From assembly GCA_036898135.1 (NCBI GenBank), contig CM072511.1, positions 76,487,111 through 76,551,110 on the forward strand: a stretch of DNA of 64,000 nucleotides, read 5' to 3'. The DNA is from Oncomelania hupensis. Taxonomy: Eukaryota; Mollusca; Gastropoda; Littorinimorpha; Pomatiopsidae. The notes beneath the pieces were generated by a model. It searched no databases and was not told the DNA's origin. It saw only the letters and a list, made by a program, of their open reading frames with translations. The translations under genes were made by a program, and so were the position numbers. Shown piece after piece: positions 63,737-64,000 of this stretch; within the stretch, counting starts at the first letter, position 1; the number at the start of each line of letters is the position of its first letter.

Positions 63737-64000
63737 CAACGACACCTATAATAAGGACTAGAACCGCGATTTTCCCGTCAAATTAGCGGAGGCAATAGAG
63801 AAAGCGAGAGTCAAAGAGAGAGCGCGCGCTTGCGGTATGATGCGAAATTGGAGAACTAAAATTAGACAAGTGCTCGCTCAGCCATCCCATAATAGTTGTT
63901 GTGATGTGGCGGAAGAATAATCTTTAAACTAATATGAAACAATTTTTAATTGTTTTAATACTTTCTCATTACATTCTGATACTTAATGCTTTTATTTATT
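63737..64000. other. Right edge: nothing recognised
   Basis: No reading frame, repeat or transposon end could be supported here. Confidence 0.4.

Overview
This is a gene-poor, AT-rich, repeat-dense piece of a metazoan nuclear genome. Genes have GT-AG introns of up to about 9 kb. There are no operons, no bacterial-type signals and no CRISPR. The cytochrome c protein is of ordinary animal type. The mix of non-LTR retrotransposons, tRNA-derived SINEs and CAG...CTG-ended DNA transposons is what one meets in marine invertebrates. A lophotrochozoan such as a mollusc is my guess, and it rests on general resemblance only.

Three host genes can be built by matching splice sites and reading phase. (1) On the plus strand, 2..13921 holds the 3' part of a gene for an Arg/Asp- and Ser/Arg-rich, probably nuclear protein with a repeated helix-Gly-helix motif. 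Seven exons are visible, and exon 3 carries an apparent one-base frameshift. (2) On the minus strand, 25750..30532 holds a complete cytochrome c gene of 109 residues. Its two coding exons are split inside a glycine codon, and a candidate untranslated first exon and promoter lie near 32510..32590. (3) On the minus strand, 44202..61528 holds the last six visible exons of a ZNF622/REI1-type zinc-finger gene (60S ribosome maturation). Its 5' end lies beyond the window.

Nearly everything else is mobile DNA, and much of it is nested. Recognisable groups are: (a) five cut-and-paste elements with ends of the form CAGAnnTGCCnACC and 6-bp target duplications, three of which keep a decayed BED-like zinc finger (hAT-like); (b) three elements with CAGGG ends and 5-bp duplications; (c) two larger CAGGG-ended elements with 6-bp duplications; (d) one MITE flanked by TAAA; (e) RTE-like LINE fragments with a GATAG-type tail; (f) L2-like LINE fragments ending in (TTA)n, one internally inverted; (g) a gag-bearing LINE that has lost its enzyme part; (h) a roughly 570-bp SINE-like repeat, called R1 here, that shares its 3' end with that LINE; (i) tRNA-derived SINEs; (j) many decayed copies of a repeat full of AGGTCA half-sites.

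By region: 1-14 kb is the RD/SR gene with DNA transposons in its introns. 14-25 kb is intergenic LINE, SINE and MITE material. 25-33 kb is cytochrome c, whose intron holds a SINE split by a hAT-like element. 33-44 kb is LINE fragments, R1 copies and AGGTCA repeats. 44-61.5 kb is the ZNF622-type gene with heavily invaded introns. The right edge carries SINE and R1 copies and a fold-back structure whose loop contains a strong candidate hammerhead ribozyme. The three genes are not functionally linked; they are unrelated neighbours among repeats.
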